The notes under the pieces: generated by a model
What the model saw: only the letters and a program-made list of their open reading frames with translations
Database searches by the model: none
Told to the model about the DNA's origin: nothing
Made by a program: the position numbers and the translations under genes
Shown here: one piece after another, positions 33,439 through 42,753 of the stretch
Layout: each line of letters opens with the position of its first letter
Position numbering within the stretch: the first letter of the stretch is position 1
Assembly: GCF_008107695.1 (NCBI RefSeq)
Contig: NZ_VIRG01000056.1
Span: 62,001 to 126,000, forward strand
Direction of reading: 5' to 3'
Origin: Stappia sp. BW2
GTDB taxonomy: Bacteria > Pseudomonadota > Alphaproteobacteria > Rhizobiales > Stappiaceae
Length of the DNA: 64,000 nucleotides

Positions 33439-33810
33439 GTGACCCCACTTGGCGCAAAAATCCGGGAGTTGAGGACAAAACGGGATGTGTCGCTGAAGGA
33501 AATGGCGGCGGCCCTGTCGGTTTCCAGTGCCTATCTGTCCGCGCTGGAACACGGCAAACGCGGCAAGCCGACATGGTTTCTCGTCCAGAGAATCATCGCC
33601 TATTTCAACGTGATCTGGGACGAGGCGGAAGAAATCCAGCGCCTGGCTGAACTGTCCGATCCGCGCGTGACCATCGATACGGCTGGTATGAACCCGAAGG
33701 CCACCGAGCTTTCCAACCAGCTTGCCCTGAAGATCGGAGGCCTGTCCGAAGAATCTCTCACCACCCTTTTGCACCAGCTCCGCGTCGCTGCCGTCAAGGA
33801 CGGGGTGTAG
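33439..33810 (+). CDS. XRE-family helix-turn-helix regulator
   Basis: A 123-residue DNA-binding protein. The Cro/CI-type helix-turn-helix covers residues 4-60 (GAKIRELRTKRDVSLKEMAA then VSSAYLSALEHGKRGKP). A C-terminal helical tail (KATELSNQLALKIGGLSEES) may dimerise. The GTG start at 33439 lies 4 bases past the smr stop. The frame is open further upstream, but that part is an out-of-frame copy of smr. This gene follows smr in many Rhizobiales. Its targets are unknown. Confidence 0.87.
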   Translation: MTPLGAKIRELRTKRDVSLKEMAAALSVSSAYLSALEHGKRGKPTWFLVQRIIAYFNVIWDEAEEIQRLAELSDPRVTIDTAGMNPKATELSNQLALKIGGLSEESLTTLLHQLRVAAVKDGV

Positions 33811-34117
33811 CGGCGCCCGCTCCTGCCTCCTGCTTCTTGCCATCCTGCCCGAAGCGCAGAGGAGATCCGGGAACCAGGGCTCCCGGGTGGACGTTGCTAT
33901 CAATGAGGCTCTCTGGTTTGCGCCTGCGCAAAGAAACCACGCGGAGGATGACGGGCAAACCGGTGAGCCAGGCCATGGCATGACGGGGAAATGCTGGTTC
34001 TGTTCCGCACGGAAGAAGGCGTGAGACAGGTGCGATCAGGATTTACGTGTCCTTCAACCCCATCCTCTATATAACCTGCAGCAAACCCGCGCCTGCTGAA
34101 CTGAACACTGGACCAGT
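33811..34117. other. 307-base gap before glnD
   Basis: No gene is visible. A short stem, CCGGGA (33867-33872) with TCCCGG (33881-33886), follows the XRE gene and may help end that operon. The AT-richer stretch around 34058-34080 (CTATATAA) could hold the glnD -10 region, but no matching -35 box is clear. Confidence 0.5.
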
Positions 34118-36952
34118 ATGAAACTTTCCCAGGAAGACCTTGCCGGACTGATTGATGCCAATGACCTGAGAAATCGCCTGACCGAGCTGACTGCCGGTAA
34201 CGATGGCGACGGCTCGGATATGAAGACCCGCTCGGCCGTGCTTTCAATGCTGAAGCAGGTGGTGAAAGAGGCTCGCGGCAAGGCTCAGGAGATGCTGGAC
34301 GAGGACGGCGGTGGGCTGCTGTGCGCCGGGCGGCTGTCCTATATCCAGGACGAATTGATCCGCGTGATCTACGATTTCGCCCTGTATCACATCTACCGGA
34401 TCAAGAACCCGTCCGCCGCTGAGCGCATGTCCGTTGCCGCCGTTGGCGGCTATGGCCGCGGCACGCTGGCGCCGGGTTCGGATATCGATCTTCTGTTCGT
34501 GCTGCCCTACAAGCAGACCCCCTGGGGCGAGCAAGTGGTGGAATACATCCTCTACATGCTGTGGGATCTCGGCTTCAAGGTGGGTCACGCCACCCGCAAT
34601 ATCGATGAGTGCATCCGCCTGTCCAAGTCGGATATGACCATCCGCACCGCCATTCTGGAAGCCCGTTTCATCTGGGGTGACGTCGCCCTGTTCGAGGAAC
34701 TCGTCCAGCGTTTCGACAAGGAAGTGGTCGAGGGCACCAGCTCGGAATTCATCGCCGCCAAGCTTCAGGAACGTGACGACCGCCACAAGCGACAGGGTGC
34801 TTCGCGCTATCTGGTTGAACCGAACATCAAGGAAGGCAAGGGCGGTCTGCGCGATCTGAACACCCTGTTCTGGATCGCCAAGTACCATTACCGCGTCAAA
34901 AGACAGTCGGAACTGGTCAAGAAAGGCGTTCTGACCCGTTCCGAGTATGCCCGGTTCAAGAAGTCGGACGATTTCCTGTGGGCGGTCCGCTGCCATCTGC
35001 ATTTCCTCACGGGCCGGCCGGAAGAGCGCCTGTCCTTCGATGTCCAGCGCGAGATCGCAATCCGGCTCGGCTACACGCAGCATCCGGGCATGAAGGATGT
35101 CGAGCGTTTCATGAAACACTATTTCCTGGTGGCCAAGGATGTGGGCGATCTGACCCGCATCATCTGCGCCGCGCTGGAGGAAGAACACGTCAAGGAACCG
35201 CGCGGCAAGGGCCTGACCGGCATGATGCGCCGCCTGCGCGCGGGCCGCGGTTCCAGCACGGCCAAACCCGTGGAAGGCGCAAGCGGCTTCGTGGTGGAGA
35301 ACAACCGCCTGAATGCGGTTTCCCCAACGGTTTTCGAAACCGATCCGACCAATCTCTTGCGGGTGTTCCAGGTCGCGGACAAAAATGACTACAACATGCA
35401 TCCGCATCTCACCCGCCTGATCCGGCATTCGCTGAAGCTGGTCGATGCGAGCCTGCGTGCCGATCCGGAAGCGAACCGGCTGTTTGTGTCGATCCTCACC
35501 TCCCGGCACGCGCCGGAAAAGACCTTGCGCAAGATGAACGAAACCGGCGTGCTCGGCCGCTTCGTCCCCGAATTCGGCAAGGTCGTGGCGATGATGCAGT
35601 TCAACATGTATCACCACTATACGGTCGATGAGCACCTGCTCCGGTCTATTGGCGTGCTGGCCGATATCGAACGCGGCGATAGCGGCGACGACCATCCACT
35701 GGCAACGGACCTGATCCTGACTTTGCAGAACCGCAAGGTGCTGTTTGTCGCGATGTTCCTCCACGACATCGCCAAAGGCAGACCGGAAGACCATTCTGTC
35801 GCCGGCGCCCGGGTTGCCCGCAAGCTGTGCCCCCGTTTCGGGCTGAACGACGCGGAAACCGAAACCGTCGCCTGGCTGATCGAACGTCATCTGGACATGA
35901 GCACCATTGCCCAGTCGCGTGACCTGTCCGACCGCAAGACGATCACGGATTTTGCCAACACCGTGCAGTCGCTCGAACGATTGAAATTGCTGCTGATCCT
36001 GACGGTTGCCGATATCCGCGCCGTTGGCCCGGGTGTCTTCAACGGCTGGAAGGGCCAGCTGCTGCGCACGCTCTACTATGCCACCGAACCGTATCTGTCC
36101 GGCGGTCACACGAAAATGTCGCATCGCCAGACCATCGAGAAGGCAAAGGAAGAGCTCTCCGGTCATTTGAGTCACTGGTCCGCCAAGGACCGGAACGCCT
36201 ATCTGAACCGGCATTATCCCGCCTATTGGCTGCGCACGGAACCGGAGCGACTGGTGTCCCATGCCGAACTTCTGCACAAGGCGGACAAGGAAAAGACCCA
36301 GCTCGCCTTTCAGGTCATTCCACGGGCATTCGAAGGCGTGACCGAACTGACAATCATGGCGCAGGACCATCCGCGCCTCCTGTCGATCATTGCCGGTGCC
36401 TGTTACGCGACCGGTGCCAATATCGTCGACGCGCAGATCGACACCACCACGGACGGCTACGCGCTGGACACGATTTTCATCGGCCGTGAACTGCCCGACG
36501 ACGAAGACGAAATACGCCGCGGCGAGCGGATTACGGCGCTGATCGAGACAACGCTGCGCGGCGAAGAGCGACTTCCCGAGCCGGTGTCCAAGAAGGCCGG
36601 CGTCAAGGGCCGCATGAAAGCCTTCAAGGTGGCCAGCGAGGTTCTGGTCAACAACTCGCTCTCTGACGATTACACGGTGCTGGAGATCTCCGGTCTTGAC
36701 CGTCCGGGGCTGCTCTATGACCTGACGCGCTCCATTGCGACGCTCAACCTGAACATTGGCTCGGCCCATATTTCGACCTTCGGCGAGAAGGTTGTCGACG
36801 TTTTCTACGTGACAGATCTCACCGGACAGAAAATAGCCAACATCGGCCGCCAGGAGATCATTCGTGAGCGGCTTGCCAACGCGGTCGATGGCAATGTGGA
36901 ACTCGACCCGGCAGCTCCCGTTGCGCGCAAGGTCCAGCGGCAGGCTTCATAA
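34118..36952 (+). CDS. glnD: [Protein-PII] uridylyltransferase/uridylyl-removing enzyme
   Basis: A 944-residue bifunctional nitrogen sensor. The nucleotidyltransferase domain has GGYGRGTLAPGSDIDLLFVL (about 108-127). The GlnD PII-uridylyltransferase domain follows. The HD hydrolase domain has HHYTVDEHLLRSIG and FVAMFLHDIAKGRPEDHS (about 500-560). Two C-terminal ACT domains are at about 745-820 (LTIMAQDHPRLLSIIAG) and 855-930 (LEISGLDRPGLLYDLT). It uridylylates PII at low glutamine and deuridylylates it at high glutamine, the latter via HD and ACT. It is followed by murJ 32 bases later; glnD-murJ-trpS is conserved in Hyphomicrobiales. Confidence 0.96.
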   Translation: MKLSQEDLAGLIDANDLRNRLTELTAGNDGDGSDMKTRSAVLSMLKQVVKEARGKAQEMLDEDGGGLLCAGRLSYIQDELIRVIYDFALYHIYRIKNPSAAERMSVAAVGGYGRGTLAPGSDIDLLFVLPYKQTPWGEQVVEYILYMLWDLGFKVGHATRNIDECIRLSKSDMTIRTAILEARFIWGDVALFEELVQRFDKEVVEGTSSEFIAAKLQERDDRHKRQGASRYLVEPNIKEGKGGLRDLNTLFWIAKYHYRVKRQSELVKKGVLTRSEYARFKKSDDFLWAVRCHLHFLTGRPEERLSFDVQREIAIRLGYTQHPGMKDVERFMKHYFLVAKDVGDLTRIICAALEEEHVKEPRGKGLTGMMRRLRAGRGSSTAKPVEGASGFVVENNRLNAVSPTVFETDPTNLLRVFQVADKNDYNMHPHLTRLIRHSLKLVDASLRADPEANRLFVSILTSRHAPEKTLRKMNETGVLGRFVPEFGKVVAMMQFNMYHHYTVDEHLLRSIGVLADIERGDSGDDHPLATDLILTLQNRKVLFVAMFLHDIAKGRPEDHSVAGARVARKLCPRFGLNDAETETVAWLIERHLDMSTIAQSRDLSDRKTITDFANTVQSLERLKLLLILTVADIRAVGPGVFNGWKGQLLRTLYYATEPYLSGGHTKMSHRQTIEKAKEELSGHLSHWSAKDRNAYLNRHYPAYWLRTEPERLVSHAELLHKADKEKTQLAFQVIPRAFEGVTELTIMAQDHPRLLSIIAGACYATGANIVDAQIDTTTDGYALDTIFIGRELPDDEDEIRRGERITALIETTLRGEERLPEPVSKKAGVKGRMKAFKVASEVLVNNSLSDDYTVLEISGLDRPGLLYDLTRSIATLNLNIGSAHISTFGEKVVDVFYVTDLTGQKIANIGRQEIIRERLANAVDGNVELDPAAPVARKVQRQAS

Positions 36953-36984
36953 GTGCATTCCTCTGTCTTCGGAGCCCTTCCGGC

Positions 36985-38547
36985 ATGAGTCTCGTCCGCA
37001 ATTTCGCAACCGTCGGCAGCGCGACCCTGCTGAGCCGTCTGCTCGGCTTCGTCCGCGATGTGCTTCTGGCTGCCGTCGTCGGGGCCGGGCCGGTTGCCGA
37101 TGCCTTCGTGGTGGCCTTCCGCCTGCCCAACCTGTTCCGGCGGCTGTTTGCGGAAGGGGCCTTCAACTCCGCCTTCATCCCGCTGTTCGGACGGGCGGTC
37201 GAGGAGGAGGGCGATGAGGGCGCCAAACGTTTTGCAGGTGAAATCGGCGCGGCGCTGCTGTTCTGCCTGCTGGTGCTGACTGCCTTCGCGCAGATCTTCA
37301 TGCCGGTGGTGGTCTGGGCGCTGGCACCGGGCTTTGTGGAAGACCCGACCAAATACGATCTGACGGTGCTGATGTCGCGCATCGCCTTTCCCTATCTGAT
37401 CTTCATGTCGATGCTCGCCTTCATCGGCGGCATCCTCAACACCTACCAGCGTTTTGCCGCCGCCGCCTTCGCGCCGGTGATGCTGAACGTGGTGATGAGC
37501 GCCGTTCTGGGCACCGTGCTCTATCTGGGCATCAAGGACGAGACCAATCTCGGGGTCATTCTGGCCATTGGCGTTACCGTCGGCGGTATCGTGCAGCTTG
37601 TTGTCGTTCTCATCGACCTGAAGCGCCTCGGCTTCAAGATCCCTGTCTTCCGGCCGCGCTACACCAAGTCGGCCAAACGCCTGCTGATGCTCGGCATTCC
37701 GGGCGTGGTTGCAGGGGGCGTCACCCAGATCAACATTGCCGTCGGCCAGATCATCGCCTCCATGCAGGAAGGCGCCAACGCGCTGCTGTATTTCGCCGAC
37801 CGTCTCTACCAGTTGCCGCTCGGGGTGATCGGCATCGCCATCGGCGTGGTGCTGCTGCCGAGCCTTACCCGCCAGCTGCGCGCCGGGCAAATGGGCGCTT
37901 ACCAGCACAGTCTCAACCGGGCGCTGGAGTTTTCTCTCGTCCTGACCCTGCCGGCTGCGGTCGCGCTGGCAGTCGTGCCGCAGGAAATCGTCTCGGTGCT
38001 GTTTCAGCGGGTGCGCTTCGATGCTGCTGCCGTGGAAGGCACCGCCGCGGCTCTTACGGCATTTTCCTTCGGTTTGCCCGCCTTCGTGCTCAACAAGGTG
38101 TTTTCGCCCGGCTATTTCGCCCGGGAAGACACCAAGACGCCGATGATCTTCGCCGTTATCGGCATGGTCGTGAACGTCGGCCTGTCAATCGCGCTCTTTC
38201 CGGTGCTCCAGCACGTCGGCATCGCGCTGGCCACCACGCTGGCAGGCTGGGTAAACACCGGGTTGCTGATCATCGTTCTGTGGCGGCGCGGCCATTTTCA
38301 GCCGGATTTCAAGCTGCTCCGGCGTCTGTCGCTGGTGGTGCTTGCCAGCCTGCTGATGGGGGTCGTTGTGCATTTTGCCGCCGTCTACATGGCGTCCTGG
38401 CTGTCGGCGCCGTGGCTGGCCGTGCGTGCGGGCAGTCTCTTACTGCTCGTGCTCGTCGGCATGGTCACCTTTGCCGTGTTCACCCAGCTCAGCGGCGGGG
38501 CGGACCTTATCGGCATGCTGAAAGCGTTGAGACGACGCAACACCTGA
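36985..38547 (+). CDS. murJ: Lipid II flippase MurJ (MviN)
   Basis: A 520-residue MOP-superfamily membrane protein with about fourteen helices. It begins LVRNFATVGSATLLSRLLGF, with the MurJ-typical FVVAFRLPNLFRRLFAEGAF, an early conserved loop containing the functional arginines. VLLPSLTRQLRAGQ and PAFVLNKVFSPGYFAREDTKTP are further family signatures. It flips the peptidoglycan precursor lipid II across the inner membrane and is essential in most bacteria. It lies directly downstream of glnD, so it is likely co-transcribed. Confidence 0.95.
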   Translation: MSLVRNFATVGSATLLSRLLGFVRDVLLAAVVGAGPVADAFVVAFRLPNLFRRLFAEGAFNSAFIPLFGRAVEEEGDEGAKRFAGEIGAALLFCLLVLTAFAQIFMPVVVWALAPGFVEDPTKYDLTVLMSRIAFPYLIFMSMLAFIGGILNTYQRFAAAAFAPVMLNVVMSAVLGTVLYLGIKDETNLGVILAIGVTVGGIVQLVVVLIDLKRLGFKIPVFRPRYTKSAKRLLMLGIPGVVAGGVTQINIAVGQIIASMQEGANALLYFADRLYQLPLGVIGIAIGVVLLPSLTRQLRAGQMGAYQHSLNRALEFSLVLTLPAAVALAVVPQEIVSVLFQRVRFDAAAVEGTAAALTAFSFGLPAFVLNKVFSPGYFAREDTKTPMIFAVIGMVVNVGLSIALFPVLQHVGIALATTLAGWVNTGLLIIVLWRRGHFQPDFKLLRRLSLVVLASLLMGVVVHFAAVYMASWLSAPWLAVRAGSLLLLVLVGMVTFAVFTQLSGGADLIGMLKALRRRNT

Positions 38548-38593
38548 GCGCGAAACGCCGGAGCGCACCGTTTCCGGCTTGCATGGATCACGG

Positions 38594-38609
38594 ACCGGGC
38601 TTAAACCCG
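38594..38609. repeat. Short palindrome between murJ and trpS
   Basis: CCGGGCTTAAACCCGG: the outer CCGGG/CCCGG arms pair around a 6-base loop. It is near-identical in form to the stem near 9294-9309. No T tract follows. It may be a minimal member of a dispersed palindrome family or a weak terminator. Confidence 0.45.
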
Positions 38610-38667
38610 GCCCGCCCAAACATTCATAGCGCCCTTCCAACCGGCCGCACCATAAAAGGGATCTGAA

Positions 38668-39747
38668 ATGGCGGAGTTCCAGCCCCGTGTCTTTTCCGGC
38701 GTCCAGCCGACAGGCAATCTGCATCTTGGCAACTATCTGGGCGCTGTTTCGCGCTGGGTTCCGTTGCAGGATCAAATGCCGACGATCTTCTGCGTCGTCG
38801 ACAGCCACGCCATCACCGCAGGGTTTCCGGATCCGCACGAGCTTGCCCAGGCAACCCGTGAAGTGACCGCTGCCTATATGGCTGCCGGCATCGATCCGAA
38901 AAAATCGATCATCTTCAACCAGAGCCAGGTTCGCGAACACACCGAACTTGCCTGGATCTTCAACTGCGTGGCGCGCATGGGCTGGCTCAACCGCATGACC
39001 CAGTTCAAGGAAAAGGCAGGCAAGAACAAGGAAAACGCCTCCGTTGGCCTGTTCGCCTATCCGAACCTGATGGCTGCCGACATCCTGGCCTACCGCGCGA
39101 CCCACGTTCCGGTCGGCGACGACCAGAAACAGCATCTGGAACTGACCCGCGACATCGCCGCCAAGTTCAACAATGACTTTGCGGAGCGCATCAAGGAACT
39201 GGATATAGGCATCGCGAACCCGACGCCTTCGCCGGAACTGCCGGAATATCTCTACTTCCCGCTGACCGAACCGATGATCGCCGGTCCGGCCACCCGGATC
39301 ATGTCGCTGCGCGACGGCACCAAAAAGATGTCGAAGTCCGACCCGTCGGACCTGTCTCGCATCAATCTGACGGACGACGCGGACTCGATCTCCAAGAAGA
39401 TCAAGAAAGCCAAGACCGATCCGGACGCTCTGCCGAGCGAAACGGACGGCCTGGAAGGCCGGCCGGAAGCGGACAACCTTGTCGGCATCTTTGCCGCCCT
39501 GAGCGGCGCGACCAAGGCCGATGTGCTGAAGGAATATGGCGGCCAGCAGTTCTCCGCGTTCAAGCCGGCCCTGTCCGACCTTGCGGTTGAGAAACTCTCA
39601 CCGATGACCGACCAAATGCGCCATCTGATGGACGACAGGGCCGAGATCGACGCTATCCTGAAGGACGGCGCCGAAAAGGCCTCCGCCATCGCCGAACCGG
39701 TGCTGAAGGACGTACGCAAGATCATCGGTTTCATCGACGTCCGCTAA
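38668..39747 (+). CDS. trpS: Tryptophanyl-tRNA synthetase
   Basis: A 359-residue class I synthetase charging tRNA-Trp. The HIGH-type signature is [12 protein letters not shown] near residue 15 and the KMSKS loop is [10 protein letters not shown] near 217. The ALPS-like ATP loop [17 protein letters not shown] near 150 also fits TrpS. The length is close to other TrpS proteins. The ATG is preceded by GGGATCTGAA. It is followed by a strong terminator, so it ends the glnD-murJ-trpS group. Confidence 0.96.
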   Translation: MAEFQPRVFSGVQPTGNLHLGNYLGAVSRWVPLQDQMPTIFCVVDSHAITAGFPDPHELAQATREVTAAYMAAGIDPKKSIIFNQSQVREHTELAWIFNCVARMGWLNRMTQFKEKAGKNKENASVGLFAYPNLMAADILAYRATHVPVGDDQKQHLELTRDIAAKFNNDFAERIKELDIGIANPTPSPELPEYLYFPLTEPMIAGPATRIMSLRDGTKKMSKSDPSDLSRINLTDDADSISKKIKKAKTDPDALPSETDGLEGRPEADNLVGIFAALSGATKADVLKEYGGQQFSAFKPALSDLAVEKLSPMTDQMRHLMDDRAEIDAILKDGAEKASAIAEPVLKDVRKIIGFIDVR

Positions 39748-39773
39748 GACGCCGAAGCGACGACCCGATCCTG

Positions 39774-39805
39774 AAAGCCCGGCAGAGTCTTCTGCCGGGC
39801 TTTTT
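39774..39805 (+). terminator. Rho-independent terminator of trpS
   Basis: A 13-pair perfect stem, AAAGCCCGGCAGA (39774-39786) and TCTGCCGGGCTTT (39791-39803), with a four-base loop and a run of five T (39801-39805). It starts 27 bases after the trpS stop. Confidence 0.95.
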
Positions 39806-40057
39806 GTTTGAGCGGTTGCCAGCCAAATACGGTCCTTAGATCATCGTTGCCGATTGCCGGAAATCTACAGCAGCGTTCCGCAACCGCATTGCTGCCCCTG
39901 TCGGAATTACCAATACTGGCGCCGGTCCGGTGCTTGAAGACTGCATATGAACGTGGCGGGAAACCACCGATTTACCTTTTTGATCGACCGATGAAACGGT
40001 TTCTCAAAGATTCCATCGCACTCTCAAGGCAACAGGATCTTGTAGAGAGTAGTTATC
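39806..40057. other. Gap upstream of the hybrid histidine kinase
   Basis: With the trpS terminator this makes a 310-base non-coding interval (39748-40057). I see no gene, repeat or clear promoter. GTAGAGAGTAG just before the TTG at 40058 is a plausible ribosome binding site. Confidence 0.5.
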
Positions 40058-42472
40058 TTGGTCAGTCAAAACAGCGAACGCGCAGCCAAAGACGCGCCAG
40101 CAGCCGATGACGCGCAGGAGAAATTCTTCGTCGAAGAGCAAAGGCATTCTTCTGCAGGCACCTTAACTACGGACGATTATTCACACAGAGCGGAAACCCA
40201 CCGCGACGATGACAGCGGACCAGACGTCGGACCGGGCCGCCGGGCGACCGACATTCCCGTGTCGGCACCCGCCAAATCTCTGCAGCACCTTGCTCTGGCC
40301 GGCATGATCGTTGGCCTTGCCGCGGGCTTTGTGATGGTTTCCGGCGAGGGCCTGAACCGGTTTCTGGGCCTTGGCCTGACCTTCTTTGCGGGCGGATTGG
40401 CCGTCTGGCGTCTGTTTGCAGACGACATGCAGCGGTCCGTGCAGGCGCTTCAGGTGAAAGACGACAAGATCCGCCGTTTGATGGCGCGATGCGAGGAACT
40501 TGAAGACCGTGCCTGGGAACTGGGCGAATCCGACGAACGCCATGCCAGTATTCTGGCGACGCTCGGCGACGTTGTGGTGCGGCGGGACCAGGATGGAACC
40601 ATCACCTATGTCAATTCGGCTGCCGACGATGTTTTCGGGTTCGGGCATGCCTTGCAACCGGGCGCAACGCTGAACCTGCCGCTGCTTGAGGAAGTGGGCC
40701 TTGAAAACGCCGTCACCCAGGCGCTGGACAAGACGACGCCCGGCATGGGGTTTCAGGATCTGCACATCGACACCGCGCAGGGGCCGCGCTGGTTCTCGCG
40801 CATCGACATCCCGGTGCGCGATACGGCAACGGACCGTCAGCTCGTGCAGACCGTTCTGCGCGATGTCACGGAACGCCGCCTGATCGAGGAAGAACTGCTG
40901 GCCGCCCGTCATTCGGCGGAAAGTTCCAACGAGGCGAAGTCACGTTTTCTTGCGACCGTCAGCCACGAAATCCGCACCCCGCTCAACGGTGTTCTGGGCA
41001 TGGCCGCGCTCCTGCGCGACACAAGGCTGACCAAGGAACAGAGCGCCTACATCGAGGCGCTTGAAACCTCCGGCGAAACGCTGCTTCTCCTGATCGACGA
41101 AGTGCTCGACTTTTCCAAGGTGGAAGCCGGCAAGCTCGACATACAGGCAGCGCCCGTCCCGGTCGGCGCGCTGGTGGAAAGCGTCGTTGAGCTGCTCGCC
41201 CCGAAGGCACACGCAAAATCGCTTGAAATCGGCTCGATGCTCGACCCGAAACTGCCGGAAGAGGTGACGCTGGACGCCACCCGTGTCCGTCAGATCCTCT
41301 ACAATCTCATCGGCAATGGTATCAAGTTTACCGATGAGGGCGGCGTTGCCGTGGAGTTGACCGGACGTCCCAATCCGGACGGCGGTGGTTTTCTGGATAT
41401 CGACGTGCGCGACAGCGGCATCGGCTTCGATGAAGAGGAAGCCGAGCGGCTGTTTCAGGAATTCGAACAGGTTGACCATGGTCCGGCGCGCAAGTTCGGT
41501 GGAACCGGTCTTGGTCTTGCCATCGCGCAGCGGCTTGCCGGCCTGATGGGCGGCGAAATCACCGCGCAGCCTGCGGGAGACGGCGGCGCCCTGTTCCGCG
41601 TGTCCCTGCCGATCCCCGAATCGCTTGTCGCCGACACGGATCCGCGCCTGGCCAAGCTGGAAGGCCGCAGGATCGTGTTCGTCAGCGCCAGCCAGATCGA
41701 ATGCCCACTGCTGGCCAGACGGCTGCAATACCATGCGGCCGATGTGAGCGTGCATGCGCCAGGCAGCGCGGATCTCGACGCCGCGCTGGCCGAAGCAGAC
41801 CTTCTGGTGGTCGACAATGGCGACCTGTCAGACAGCGGCGGTTGGCTCGCCTCTGCCCGCCTGACCGGCTGCAAGGCCCCTGCCGTCGTGATGATTGCCC
41901 CTCCGGAACGCGAGCGCCTGGACCATCTGCGCGAAGCCGGATATGCCGCCTATCTCATCCGCCCGGTGCGAATCGAGACCCTTGTCCAGATCTTTTCTGG
42001 TCTTCTGGAGGACGAGGGCATGGAACATGCCTGGGACGCCAGCGCCGAGCCTGTCAGCAACGGCTTCCTGCCGAACCGCTACCAGGTGCCTGCCCGGCCG
42101 CTGCGCCTGCTCGTAGCCGAAGACAATGACATCAACCGACTGCTGAGCGAAGCCATGCTGCGCAAGCTCGGCCATGTACCGGTGATGGTGATCGACGGCG
42201 AAAAGGCCGTCGAGGAAGCCGCCAGCGGCGCTTATGATGCAATCCTGATGGATTTGCATATGCCCGGTCTCGACGGATTTCAGGCGGTCCGCCAGATCCG
42301 CGCAGACGAAAAGGCTGCGGGGCGGCCCAATGTGCCGGTGCTGATCGTGACCGCCGACGTGATGAAGGATGCCCGAGACAAGGCCACTGAAGTTGGAGCC
42401 GCCGGCTATCTGACGAAGCCGCTCTCCGTGGAGGCAATTTCCGACGCTCTGGCCGAAGTCACCCGCGCCTGA
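40058..42472 (+). CDS. Hybrid sensor histidine kinase/response regulator (PAS, HisKA, HATPase, two receivers)
   Basis: An 804-residue membrane kinase starting at TTG 40058. A cytoplasmic, charged N-terminus precedes two helices (about 77-95 and 101-120). A PAS domain follows (about 160-275, VVRRDQDGTITYVNSAADDV). HisKA has phospho-acceptor His303 (TVSHEIRTPLNG). The ATPase domain has N and G boxes LYNLIGNGIKF and GGTGLGLAI. A first receiver-like domain (about 535-650) lacks a clear phospho-acceptor site. The C-terminal receiver (about 680-800) has Asp in AILMDLHMPGLDG and Lys in YLTKPLS. It flanks olsB but no output partner gene is adjacent. The signal is unknown. Confidence 0.9.
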   Translation: MVSQNSERAAKDAPAADDAQEKFFVEEQRHSSAGTLTTDDYSHRAETHRDDDSGPDVGPGRRATDIPVSAPAKSLQHLALAGMIVGLAAGFVMVSGEGLNRFLGLGLTFFAGGLAVWRLFADDMQRSVQALQVKDDKIRRLMARCEELEDRAWELGESDERHASILATLGDVVVRRDQDGTITYVNSAADDVFGFGHALQPGATLNLPLLEEVGLENAVTQALDKTTPGMGFQDLHIDTAQGPRWFSRIDIPVRDTATDRQLVQTVLRDVTERRLIEEELLAARHSAESSNEAKSRFLATVSHEIRTPLNGVLGMAALLRDTRLTKEQSAYIEALETSGETLLLLIDEVLDFSKVEAGKLDIQAAPVPVGALVESVVELLAPKAHAKSLEIGSMLDPKLPEEVTLDATRVRQILYNLIGNGIKFTDEGGVAVELTGRPNPDGGGFLDIDVRDSGIGFDEEEAERLFQEFEQVDHGPARKFGGTGLGLAIAQRLAGLMGGEITAQPAGDGGALFRVSLPIPESLVADTDPRLAKLEGRRIVFVSASQIECPLLARRLQYHAADVSVHAPGSADLDAALAEADLLVVDNGDLSDSGGWLASARLTGCKAPAVVMIAPPERERLDHLREAGYAAYLIRPVRIETLVQIFSGLLEDEGMEHAWDASAEPVSNGFLPNRYQVPARPLRLLVAEDNDINRLLSEAMLRKLGHVPVMVIDGEKAVEEAASGAYDAILMDLHMPGLDGFQAVRQIRADEKAAGRPNVPVLIVTADVMKDARDKATEVGAAGYLTKPLSVEAISDALAEVTRA

Positions 42473-42753
42473 ACGCTTCCTGTCCGCCATGCAACAGCCC
42501 GCAAGCCGGAACGCTGCGACCGGTTTTCGTGAAGATTCACAAAGCTGCAAGAGTGGTCTAAGCTTGCGCGTGGAAAACACGGCGCAAAAAACGGAGTGTC
42601 ATCCATCTGTCGGAATAGTATGTTCTACGGCAAGGTGTGAAGCACACTGACCGGGTTCGGACGTCCTGTTCCGGCGAAGGTAATTTGTCAGGTGAAACAG
42701 ACAACAACCTGTGAAACCTGTAAGGTGCGCCATAAGGAATACACGAGGGTGGA

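Noticed and set aside
34244..36769. 841-codon open frame antisense to glnD
   Set aside because: All GlnD motifs are on the plus strand. The antisense product shows no domain and arises from GC-biased codon positions.
39808..40110. 100-codon frame between trpS and the hybrid kinase
   Set aside because: It runs into the kinase gene in another frame, has no recognisable domain and no ribosome binding site.
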